Positions 40,418 to 51,117 of a stretch of DNA of 54,469 nucleotides are shown here, one piece after another; positions within the stretch are counted from its first letter, which is position 1, and every line of letters starts with the position of its first letter. The stretch comes from Venturia oleaginea (lineage: Eukaryota; Ascomycota; Dothideomycetes; Venturiales; Venturiaceae), in assembly GCA_013176395.1 (NCBI GenBank), contig JABMLP010000048.1:1-54469 (forward strand), in the 5' to 3' direction. The notes beneath the pieces are model-generated. The model was not told where the DNA came from, did no database searches, and saw only the letters and a list, made by a program, of their open reading frames with translations. The position numbers and the translations under genes were made by a program.

Positions 40418-41698
40418 ATGGCAGACGGAATAAAAGCTCTCAAGCAGCTCCAAGCTGGTCTCAACGCAAGCTTCTCCACCATCTTCTCCACCATCGAAGA
40501 TGATCGAAGATGATCCTACCAATGTCAAGGCTATAGCTGCTGGCAAAGAGCAGCTCGTGGGCCTTTCTCATGCTACAATTGGGACGGCGTTGGGGCCTGC
40601 GTTCTCTCTAATGTCATTATCTACCACTGCATGTTATTTCCAAATGCAGATTTGTATGTCGCTTACTCAAGTACCCAGCCTGCCCATTACATGGCCATCC
40701 GCGTGGCCATCGACTTGAAACTCTTCGACATCATTGCTTTAAAACAAGGCCCCACGAGTCTGTCGGAGTTGGCACAAAAAACCAAAGCAGACCCCATACT
40801 CATCAAACGTATCATTCGTCTGATCGCCGCAATAGGCTACGTCAAGCAAATCGATGCTTCAACGTGGGAAGCCACGCCGATGACATATACAATCACCGTA
40901 CCTCCATTGAGAGACTGCATAGCTGCTCATTTCGACAAGCGAATGGAGATTTGGGGCCGAATGCCAGGGTGGCTCAAAGAGCACGAGTATAAAACCTCGT
41001 GGGCCGGCGATGAAGACAACATCGCTGTTGAAGTGCTCGGCTCCAACATCTGGGACTTTTATGATCGGAATCCCGAATACTCGGCAACATTTAATTCTGC
41101 GATGTCGATCCAAGATAACTTTCCTCCTGAAATGCTGCCACCCTATCCCATGTTTGAGACAGCAGCTAGTTCCAGCATTGACACCACCGGAGTTGCTCTA
41201 GTGGACGTCGGTGGCGGAGCAGGTCAGGCAATCGGGATCATCAGGAAGACCTACCCCGATGTACCCGGAAAATTCGTCCTTCAAGATTTGCCCAAGTCAA
41301 TTAAAAGTCTCGCACTAGGTCGTGCCGAGGAGCTTGGATTCGAACCAATGGTCCACAACTTTTTCGAACCGCAGCCCATCAAAGGTGCGAAGTACTACCA
41401 CCTGCGCCGCGTCCTTCACGACTGGAATGACGAGGCCTGTCTCAAGATCTTGAATCCCACGAAAGCGGCCATGGGTCCAAAGCACTCAACATTATTGATT
41501 CATGAATTTGTGCTTCCAGATCTCAGTTGTGGACCCATGGAGGCTTCGGTCGACTTGATCATGATGACTACTTGCGACGGAAAGGAGCGAACAGAAGGTG
41601 ACTGGCACGAGTTACTGGGCAAGGCTGGATTCAAAATTGAGAAAATCCACAGGGCGCAACTTGGTACCAACGCTGTGATTGAGGCAGTCGTGGCTTAA
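40418..41698 (+). CDS. SAM-dependent O-methyltransferase (fungal secondary-metabolite type)
   Basis: The main ORF (frame of 40631-41698) has a dimerisation/winged-helix part (HYMAIRVAIDLKLFDIIALK), the SAM loop VALVDVGGGAGQAIG, the acidic DLPKSIK step, YYHLRRVLHDWNDEACLKIL and the terminal KERTEGDWHELLGKAGFKIE. It is thus a complete class I O-methyltransferase like those in polyketide/phenolic pathways. The N-terminus is disturbed. From ATG 40418 (MADGIKALKQLQAGLNASFS) the frame stops because a 10-base unit, GAAGATGATC, is present twice (40496-40515). The second copy creates a new ATG at 40500 that opens a frame (IEDDPTNVKAIAAGKEQLVG), which would reach the main ORF through an intron ending TGCAG at about 40648-40652. 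So the gene may still work from the new ATG, or be freshly broken. Confidence 0.75.
40496..40515 (+). repeat. 10-base tandem duplication in the methyltransferase 5' exon
   Basis: GAAGATGATC twice in a row. Removing one copy would join the 40418 frame to the 40500 frame without a stop. Confidence 0.85.
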
Positions 41699-42034
41699 GA
41701 CTCGGCCATTGCGAGTACAACTCCCGCACCGAGGTCTTTCGTTTAGCTCCCTCCGCTGCCTGAGCATGCAAGTGATGACTCAAAACAAACTTCTTCAGTT
41801 GGGGATCAATGTCGATAAATCTCTGGCAATATTGAAAATACGAACTGCCAGAAATTTATCAATATCCAAGTTCGAATGTTCGCTGGCAATGGCATTGTAC
41901 TTGTTCTTGAGACACATGACTTTCTTTTGTTGGTTATCTTTGTCAAGGTCATAGCATCTCTCTCCACTTACATACAGACAACAGTCTCATGAAGGAACAT
42001 CAGTGGCCGTAGTTAATAAATCCCTCGCAAGTCG
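41699..42034. other. Short intergenic region left of the inverted-repeat arm
   Basis: 3' flank of the methyltransferase; no ORF of note. The inverted repeat starts at 42035. Confidence 0.5.
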
Positions 42035-43380
42035 CCTGTTGCGCAGCCTTCATCTTGAACTTCGCAAACAACTCTCACTACGGTCATAGAATTTTGTAGA
42101 TTACAACAATTTTAGGTGTGTTTTACATCTAGATTCCCGTGGCCGATTTCACCCTTTTTTGGTGTAATTTACAATGGAATCTCCGTTTTTTGGTGTACGT
42201 ATCTTGTTACAATGCACTAGAAAATCCCGTAGATTACAATCCGTTCAAAAAGCAATATAATCTCGTGATCTCGGCGAGATTGCCGTGTCACTCATCACCA
42301 CTAAATATAGTGTAATATAGCTAATATACAGTGATTTTAAGGCTCCAAACCATGCATTCTAACATAGTTCAAAGCCCCTACAATAAGCCGTGACTTGCGC
42401 GTGCGATGGCCCTCATCTTTTTCCTCTAGAACCCCAATTAGGCAGTAGATACCTTCCACCTCAATGATCTCCTTTCTACCATTCTCGTGAGCCACAGTAA
42501 TCTGGTGTACGTAGTCATACAATTGAGGGTTCTTCCACCGTGTAATGAGCGCAAATTGACGAGATCTGACCATGAAAAATGTTGATATTGAGCCGAAATT
42601 GCAGCGTGGATTGGCTGCAGTGCGGTAGCAGACATAGTGGTCCCTGCGATTGAGGTCAGTGACGTATTGTGACGAGATTGAGCCAATTGAGACGTCTTTT
42701 GAGAGTTTGCAGCGCTTGTAGTAGATTATACGATACCTCGCGATCCTTGGCGTTATGGAGTTGACGATTTTGGCCAGATCTGAACGCATTCTACGGCTTA
42801 GATAGTGGTATCTTTTGAATACGACATCTCCATCGACGTCATCGATCTCGTCGCTCAATGGCCGCCGCTGGCCACTGACTCGAGGGTATGGCGTAGGATC
42901 CTCGATATCGGGGTGTAGTCGATTACCATCGATGGTCTCAAGTAACATTATATGGTTGAGCTGTTCTACTCGTAATAGACCGTTACCAATCGACTTATCG
43001 ATTTGTGACTTGCTTGTACCGTGACTCTTTGCCGCAAAACAGTATCTTTCGAGTGGATATGACCAATAGTAACGGCAAGGGCCGTTTTTTCTGATGATAT
43101 CGGGTAGATGTAGAAGCCAGTGATGGTTGATTGAGCAAGCCATTAACCTCTCCGGTACGTTACCGTAGTAGATTCGCTGATATTGGCTCACAAATCTGTA
43201 TACAAACATCTCGAGATCGTTGAGTTGTTCAGGTGTAACAGATTCTGCAGTAGCAGTATACCAGATCTCGTATAAATCGCAAAGATTTGAGTATGCAGGG
43301 CCATATAGATGACCGTGTAGAAGCGATATCCCATAGGTCTCAAGAAAGTCCTGCCATTCAGCCGATTTGAAGCCACGAAT
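42035..43380 (+). repeat. Inverted repeat arm 1 (1346 bases)
   Basis: Reverse complement of 53124-54469. Positions pair so that coordinates sum to 96504 over the whole length, with no insertions or deletions and no mismatch in any stretch compared. It contains the 3' end of the transposase gene, its 3' flank with a CACTACGG terminus at 42076-42083, and 41 bases beyond that. Confidence 0.95.
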
Positions 43381-45415
43381 ATGGTCGAATTTCCCTGGCA
43401 TCCAGCACATTTTGGTGGGCATTGTAGTACGAGATTGACGTAGAGTCTTCGAGACGATATTCGCTACCGATGAGTTGAAAAGATAGTCACTACCTGGTGT
43501 ATAGGTATCGTGATCTTTCTTATCTGTATTGATCCGAGTACCGTTCCAGGTTTTCCAGAGAGTCTTCATGATATTGAGTGGAATACAATGCATAAGATCC
43601 ACAGGGAAGCTATCAGGGAAGTGGAGGGTATCTAGTTCTAAGAGGATGCTTTTTCGTACAACTTCTAGGTTTGTTAGTCAATGCTGATTAATTGAATTGG
43701 TATGAGTAGATCTCCACGCCAAGGCGTCAAAATAGTCATGAAATAAGGCTTTTTGTTAGTAAAACGGCTTAATAATCATACTATCTCGTAGGAGTATGCT
43801 GAGGGTGATTCTAACTGGTCCGGTACTTACCAACAAGATCTGCCCAACCCTTACCAAGCAACAATGTATCCTCAATCTCTTGACGTAAGGCTTCTCTACA
43901 ATGTAGATTACCCTTTAATTGATGCTCTGTATGAGGAACATAATAAGTCTTTTGCCCTGGCGACCATTTGGCTCGAATATAGCAGAATCTACAAGGACTC
44001 ATTGCATTACCGGGGTGCTTCATTCCGCAGAGCTCAGATACTGCAGGGCCATCACCTATATGGTAGGTTAGTTAGCTAAAAAAGTATCTAAACTATTGAA
44101 TGAAGTTGAAATAAATATTATTATAGATGTCTCCGGTAACCGAATGACCATATATTGAAATAGAGAGGGACTTACCACAAACCAACACCACATTCGCTCG
44201 CATCGTGAACTCTCTACCACGGTATTTATTGTGTGCCTTGACCCCAGTTTTGAGAAGTTTGAGCTCGTCAACGAGAGGCCTTAGATAACTGTCAATATCC
44301 TCATGTTTGTTGGGCCCTGGAATGACGAGAGAGAGTAATATATTACCCTTCTTATAGCGAATCGATGGTGGTAGGTTATAGTTGACGAGGATGACTGGGC
44401 TGACCGAGTGATTGCCCGATTTGATAGCTTGAACGCCATCATAATATAGTGCAAAAGCGATGTCAGTTGGTCGCTTGAAATAGCCTTCTTTTCTGAGATC
44501 TCGGTACCTTTCGCCGGACCACCAGTCATCATAGACTAATGGTAACTAGTCAATAGGGTTGATCCAGTACTTTTGGTGGTGTTTTTGGAGGGTCTCTGCT
44601 CGTATAGCCGATTGGAATTGATACCTGAGGCGAGGTATAAGAGGGATATATAGGAAGGTTTTTCGTGCACGGCGAGTGCTATAGTAATAACGAGGTTCGT
44701 TACAACTACTGCAACCCTCTAGATTAGCGTAATCGCCAGTGTATGCAATACAACTCTTGATACAGCAGTCAAAGGTTCTACCCTCGAGCCTCGTCAGTGC
44801 CGTAAGAACATCGCCGCGGCGGCGTAGATCTGGCAACTGTGTAGACCACCCATCCTCGACGATATAGCGTAGCATATTGTATTGTTCTCGGCTGACATGG
44901 TAATCAACCCATTCAGAGAGTTGTAGATACCGTAATTGGGCGTCGGAGAGTTGACGTACTTAAAGAAAGTTAGCTTTATGTTAACTTGAGGACCTCCAGC
45001 GTAAATGAAAGGCCAATTCTGCTAAGAGGACGTTACAGGGATTAAAATTAGTGTAGAATGAGGTTATATCGTCCTCGAAAAGAATTGAAGTTGCTCAATC
45101 GCTGAAGGTTCCTATTTATCTCAAAGTTAACTTTAACTTACTTCGCTCAAAGTCGATTCCATCACCAATATCGATATCAGAATCGTAATCTAGTGGCTCA
45201 TTCTGCTCATTCTGAGGGCTTGGCGGGGTGTGAGACTCATCATCGACTATCTCGTCATCGGTCTCGATGCCGGCGGGCTCATCTGCAGCGTTATAGGTAG
45301 GAAGATTGAGGTTTTGACGTCGTATCCAAGCCTCACGATGTCTTGTACGAGTCCGGATAGAACATCGATGTATAGATTCGCCGAGATCTCGTTCAAAAAA
45401 GCAGAATACAGCCAT
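42337..45415 (-). CDS. Tnp2/Plavaka-type CACTA transposase, 5 exons
   Basis: Exons 45142-45415, about 44571-44958, about 44176-44537, 43831-44055 and 42337-43664, with good GT-AG introns at 44959-45141, 44056-44175 and 43665-43830. Tnp2 features: a Cys-rich piece (IKSCIAYTGDYANLEGCSSC), IAFALYYDGVQAIKSGNHSV (catalytic D), NYNLPPSIRYKKGNILLSLV, IPGPNKHEDIDSYLRPLVDE, FTMRANVVLVCGDGPA (second D at the GD.PA site) and CRFCYIRAKW. Then PVDLMHCIPLNIMKTLWKTW, LLHLPDIIRKNGPCRYYWSY and PLERYCFAAKSHG form the DUF4218-like end. The 44.55 kb junction does not join in phase with the splice sites I can see, so a one-base change or another splice site is possible. Otherwise it looks intact. Confidence 0.75.
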
Positions 45416-45611
45416 TTTTGGTATGCCAGCGAGAGTGATGTGTTCGAGTCACACTCGAGACGTTTGAAACGGCTACTGATTCGGATATATCGTTATTGTT
45501 GGTGTATGAAACGGTCTAGGTGTCATGCTAAGGTGGGGTTGAGGTGTATAATAGGAGAATCTAGCTGTAGATAATTATACCTTCACGATTACAACCTTTC
45601 AAAGACTTATA

Positions 45612-46871
45612 ATGGCGCCAAAAACAGCTTTGAGTGAACGCCCGATTGAGCAACCTCTTGATACCGAGATTACCACCTTGGCAGACATCCTCGTCACCAT
45701 TAATCTGGCCGTGCGGAACTACCCGGAAAATATTCGCAAGGAGCTGATTGCAGACTATAAATCTGCGGTAGCGAAGTCACTCAATATCGCGAGATCTTAT
45801 AGTCAAAAGGAGTCGGTTCCGATTCGCAATGGTGATGGGACTCTGAATCTTGAAGCGTTAGTAACTACTCAATATCTCATCAAAGAAAGCTACTTATTTC
45901 TCTCTTTTAGTACACGTTTTAATCCCGTTAAGCAAACCAAGCCTTTTAAATCTCAGAGTCATACAGATCGTCAAAATCTGTTCACCGCCCTCCATACCGA
46001 AAGTCCTATTCTATCCAGATACGTAGGCTATTGGCCCTCCGCAGCGTTACTAAAGATCAAGTTGGACTATATTCGTACCGAAGAGTGCCGACGAAGAAAG
46101 GTTATAATGACACCAAAGGTTCCTCGAAAAAATGGCAGGGCAAAGTTGAAATCTACACCGATATCTACACCAACTTCATTAGCAAGTCAAGACACCGAGG
46201 GTGCCAGAATGATCGATTTTACACCTTCAAAGCCATCAAAACAGTCCTCTCATGTCGCCGAGGTGCTTGCTACACCTGGTATCTATTCGAGGTCGGTTTC
46301 TGCCGAGCCATCTTTGCCATATACATACGACGATGAGGCCGCCGATTTCGAGGACTCTCAGGATCAGATCAATATCGATGATGATATTAGCGTCTATAGC
46401 GATGACCAACGCGATGACTACGGCGCTTGAATTGACGAGATTGATGGCGACCTTGAAGCGCTAGATTCTACTCTACAATCTACTCAGATAGCCTCGAAAA
46501 AGCGCAAGGAACGAGACCCTCAAGACCCTACTCTTATATTGGCCCCGAGTGCTAAAAGAAGCTTTCAAAAAACGTCAATTGTGGTGGATGTTAACGATAA
46601 TAACGAGAGAAAGAGAGCTGAAAAGAAAGATTCTTTGGCCAAACAAGCTCTTGCATTGAAAAAGAAGACACAGCAAGATGCAGCCCTGGTACGTCAGAAA
46701 GGAAGCAGTTGGTTCAAGTCACTGAGTGGCCAATTACCCGAAATTGACGAAGAATCAGAGTCATGGTATATCATCGCTTCCACGGTATCTAACAAGAAGA
46801 TGGCATTTGGAAGAGTCTGCACGTACGAGTGCTTCATTGGGGCAAAGACCCTGGACGCGGAGGATGCATAG
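45612..46871 (+). pseudogene. Accessory ORF of the CACTA-type element, one in-frame TGA
   Basis: Divergent from the transposase, 196 bases between start codons. From ATG 45612: MAPKTALSERPIEQPLDTEI, a helical region (IRKELIADYKSAVAKSLNIA), a basic middle (RRKVIMTPKVPRKNGRAKLK) and an acidic end (DDISVYSDDQRDDYG). TGA at 46428-46430 interrupts it, and the same frame continues IDEIDGDLEALDSTLQSTQI and a Lys-rich coiled stretch (RKRAEKKDSLAKQALALKKK) to TAG 46869-46871. About 419 residues if read through; TGA may be a former CGA. CACTA elements often have a second, DNA-binding protein gene (TnpA in maize En/Spm); this may be the analogue. No named domain. Confidence 0.5.
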
Positions 46872-46937
46872 CCCCCAGTTTAGGGCCTGGATTGGAGGCT
46901 ATCTGCCTATGTCGCTGTAATTATATAGTTAATCTGG

Positions 46938-46952
46938 TGATAGAGCTAGATT
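46938..46952 (+). repeat. 15-base target-site duplication, left copy
   Basis: TGATAGAGCTAGATT, identical to 52875-52889 on the other side of the LINE. Confidence 0.9.
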
Positions 46953-47236
46953 GATTGATTGATTGATTTTATCCTACTCGGTTGCAGCCGCTTAATCACG
47001 CAGCTATGCCCGGTTAGGGGGACTTCATCAGACAGCCGACACGTGATATGATCTACCACGTCCCACTTCGCCCTGCTTACCAAAACAAGACCAGCTATCC
47101 CCTCGATCCCCCCTCTTTTCCCTCAACCACTATTTCCAAATGCCCAATGGCTCTTGTAAATATCGGTTGTTCTACCAGTACATCTGTGCTATCTAGATTC
47201 CGGGAGGCAATGCCTCATATTTCGCTTTCCGTCTAC

Positions 47237-50200
47237 CTACAGTCTCCCCTCAATGCTCAGCGTCGTCTGCGCGTTTTCGATCCCACTATGCCCAAGGACC
47301 CGCGTCTGTTCCATGAATCTGATAGCTTTTGTGGCTAACTTATGCGTAGTCAAGATATTCCGGAGGTTGTTTCGTCCTGGGAAGCGGCCCAACTCGTCTC
47401 TCCGGATGTCCCGGAACTTGCGGCATTCCAGGAGGATATGGGCTACGGTCTGCATCCCTTCACGGCAGTCACACCTAGAGTCTGGGATACCTTGGACACG
47501 TCGGCTGAAGAGGAAGGCCTTGAGCCCTATCTTTTCAGTTCTCATCTGTACGAGGATCGCACTTTCTCGCTTGCTCCGGTCTTGATGGAGTTGGAGCACC
47601 CTTTTAGTAGGCTTAGGTATGTATCTCCTCGTGGCTTTCCCCTTTGTCTCGGATTTCCAGCTAGTCAACCATTGTTTATTCACTACCTTCCAGCACCACG
47701 TCTTGATTGTCGTTCTTAGCGGGTACAGTTCCGGTGGCATATCAGCTCTTGGTCCTTTCTCTCCGTCTTCCCTCCATCCAGTGGCCTCCCTGGCGGCTTG
47801 GTCAGCGGCCTCGTTCCCGTCAATTCCCTCGTGGGCAGGGATCCATCGGATGTTCACGATAGCTCCGTACTCGTGAAGTTGTGTGATCCGTTGTACAACC
47901 CGCTTGACAATGTATGCTCCTGATCGGCCTTCCGGCCTTGTCAGCGAGCGTATCGCTGCCTGGTTGTCGGTGAAGATATTGATGTCTCTCCGTTCGTTTC
48001 CTGCCTCGATGTCTGTTTGAACCATATGCAGCGCTAGATTTATTCCTTGAAGTTCAGCTGCGTACACCGTGGAGGTCGTCTCAGGGCCCATATACGTGCT
48101 TCTCGTCTGTCTTTTCAGCGGCCAGACTGCTGCAGCGCCTGTATGTCCGTCTATGCTACTCCCATCTGTATAGATGCAAATATTACCCTCGACTCTAGTG
48201 ACGGAGTCGTGCTCAGAGTGTGCCGCTTCATCGCTTGGTGCGATATGTGTCTTTGGGCCTTGCCACCATGGTGCTGCTACGAACGGCGGGATTGTCTCTC
48301 GCTTGTCGAGATTTGCTGCTCCTTTCTCTTCGGCGTCTCGATATATGTTGTATAATGGGCTATCGTAGCTTGCTCGTTGTCTTGACCTTGGTTCTCCGAA
48401 TTGAGTATCTAGCAGTTTAGGGAGGTCTTGGCACGTGAGTATACGGCTGAGGGTTTCAGTGTTGTGTTTCCAGATTTGTTGTTCGACTGGGAGCAGGTAG
48501 GTCTCTATGTCGAGGGCGACTCTGGATGTCGCTTTGAACGCTCCACAGATAATTCGTGCTGCACGTGCTTGGATTGACTGAAGTGTGTCAAGCGTTTTTC
48601 TCGTGTATGGTTTTCCCCTCATTCCTGAATTCGACCAGATTGAACACGCGTACATCATCTGAGGGACTACTACTCCGCGGTAGATTTTTCGCATATCTAG
48701 CAGACTGACGCCCCATGTTGAGCTGCCCAGAGAGCACAGTGCGTTCACTGTTTTTGTAGTTTTCCGCTTGATTTCTTCGATGTGTTCCTTCCATTGGAGT
48801 TTGCTGTCTAGCGTCACGCCTAGATATTTGCACGTTGTCTTAGGCGCAATGCATCCCCATGCCGTTTGAACGGGCTGTTGTGTGTTTATACGGGTGCGTC
48901 TTCTTGTGAAGTGTGTCAGTTGGAACTTTTCTGGGGCGAATTTTGATGCATGTGTCTTTGCCCAACAGTTTGCCTTTTCCAGCGCGTTTTCGAGTTTCTT
49001 GCACGTTTCTTCTGTTGTGTTGCCCCATGTAAGTATGGCTGCGTCATCGATATAGCCTGTAGCTGCAGTATCGTCGCCTGAGTCGCATTGCTCAATAAGG
49101 TCAGAGTTGTAGAATATGTATAAGATGGGGGATAGGGGCGATCCCTGTGGTACCCCAGTCTCGACCGTGTACTCGTCAGATTCGTAGCCATCGATGACAA
49201 TTCGCGTGCGTCTATCGCTCAGGAAGCTAGCAATCCATCGTACTGTTCTCTCATCAACTTTTCTTTTCCGAAGATTGTGTAGGAGTCTCTTGTGGGATAC
49301 GTTGTCGAAGGCGCCTGACACGTCAAGGAGCAGCAGGCTAGCGACTTGTCCTTTTCCGTTGTTCCAAGCGTTGTAGATTCTCTCGATTACAGCGTGTAGT
49401 GCGTGTTCCGTTGACCTTAACTTCCTGCCTCCCATGTGCATCCTTGGGATGACTTGGTGTGTTTCCACCAGGTAGCTAAGTCTCTTAGCGATTACTGCGT
49501 CCATGGCCTTGCCAATCGTATTCAGGAGCGCAATAGGTCGGTATGCCTTTGGAGTCGAGTAGTCGTCCTTCCCTGGTTTGCGTAGCACTACCGTGGTCGA
49601 GCTTTGGAAATGTGTCGGGTAGTGGCCCAGTTGTAGGCTCTGGTTCATGATTGTCGCCAGGTGTCCCACCAACATATAAGATGCCGTCTGCAAGGCCTTG
49701 TTTGGGATCCCATCCGGTCCCGGGGCCTTGAAGGGTGACGCTGCTTGTATTGCGTCCAGTACCTCCTTCTCAGTAACGTTTGGCATTGGTATACAATCAT
49801 CATATCTTGCATCCTGTAGATCGTCGAGGTCTGCTTCTGGCGGTGCTGGGAAGAAGGCGTCCCGAAGGAGAATCGTTTTTGCCGAGGGTGTAGTAGCCTG
49901 GTTGCCGGTCGTCGGACACTTGATAATTGGCGTCACACTTGGGGGCTGGCTTTCTCTATTGGCGCCCACTTGGCTATTTTCCAGAGGGATTCAGTGGAGC
50001 TTGCTGCCATTTCTACGCGGTCTCTGTGTGCTTGCCGAAGCGCCTTCTTGATCGTCCGTGTCTTGTGGTTCCTCGCCTCGCGGTAGTTTTCCCATGTCTC
50101 CTCCGTGTGTCTTCTCTCGTGTATGCGCCTTAGACGTTTTGTATCTGCCAATGCTCTCGAGCATGTTCCGTCCCATCCCTCTTTCGCCTTGGTGCATGGT

Positions 50201-51117
50201 CTTGTGAGGGGAATTGTCTTCGCTGCTGCATCTTTGATCGCTTTGACTAACTCCATCGTGTACATGTCTAGCGCTGCTTTCGTCCTTGGTCTCCTTCGTG
50301 CCGGTAGGGTGTCTCTGAGCGTCCCGCAGAACTCCTTGCAGTCTAGGAGTTTCCAGTTGCATCCTGGCCTGATTTCCGTGGAGCGCGTCCGGAGATCCAG
50401 TATGATGCTGATGGGGAGGTGGTCTGAGTCGTGGTCTAGCTCTCTGTCTACTCTGCTACTGATGGTCCTGTCAATCAAGCCTAATGTCATCCAGCACATA
50501 TCAATCGTCGTCCTGCTGCTGCCTTCTTCGTACGTTACCGTTCCGGGCTGCAGCATGCTTGACATATCAAATCTCTTCATAATTTCGATAAGTTCTTCCG
50601 CTTCTCGGTCTTCGTGTGCGACCTGCGCTCCGCCCCACATTCTATGGTGTAAGTTCAAGTCGCCTAATACCATCTGTTCTTTCAGCGCGTGTTCCTCCAA
50701 TCGAGCTCTTAGGGTCGGCAGTGAGCTGATGCGGTTTGGCATGTTTTGGACCGTATTGTAGACGTTGTGTATTACCAGCTCGTTTTCTGTTTGATCGCCA
50801 TTGCTGATACTGATTCTCAATGAGCAGACGTCTCTTGTGTGCTGTTCGAATTGCAGGCTGCCGTGGTCTAGCCTTTTGTTGACAAAGAAACACACCCTTG
50901 CTGGGCCATCCTCCTTGTTCGTTGTCGGATAGTATAAGTGGAATATATTCTTCGCTGGGTGGTGTGTTGTCGACATGAAGGGGTTGCGCCACGGTTCTTG
51001 GATAGCAATAATATCGTATTCTGCTACTCTTGGATCACGGAGTAGAGTTGCCATAACCGTATCCCTTGATTTGCGTACGTTGTACTGTAGTATATTAAGT
51101 TGGTCCTTCTCTTTCAT
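47237..51117 (-). pseudogene. LINE ORF2 (endonuclease, RT, RNase H), one frameshift
   Basis: From ATG 51117: APE-type endonuclease (LNILQYNVRKSRD, IIAIQEPWRNP, MVLGDLNLHHRMWGG, SSRTTIDMCWM, DHDSDHLPISI). A one-base shift near 49965 ends the first frame (to 49933), and the second frame carries the RT: SPFKAPGPDGIPNKAL, YRPIALLNTIGKAMD, LLLLDVSGAFDNVSH, GVPQGSPLSPILYIFYNSDL and catalytic GYIDDAAIL. RNase H follows: ICIYTDGSSIDGHTGAA, STVYAAELQGINLAL, IFTDNQAAIRSL and WIPAHEGIDGNEAAD. A C-terminal CDC...HILLEC motif lies before the stop at 47237. RNase H after RT is typical of the Tad1 and I clades. Its start overlaps the ORF1 stop by ATGA. Without the one-base change it would encode about 1290 residues. 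Confidence 0.9.
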
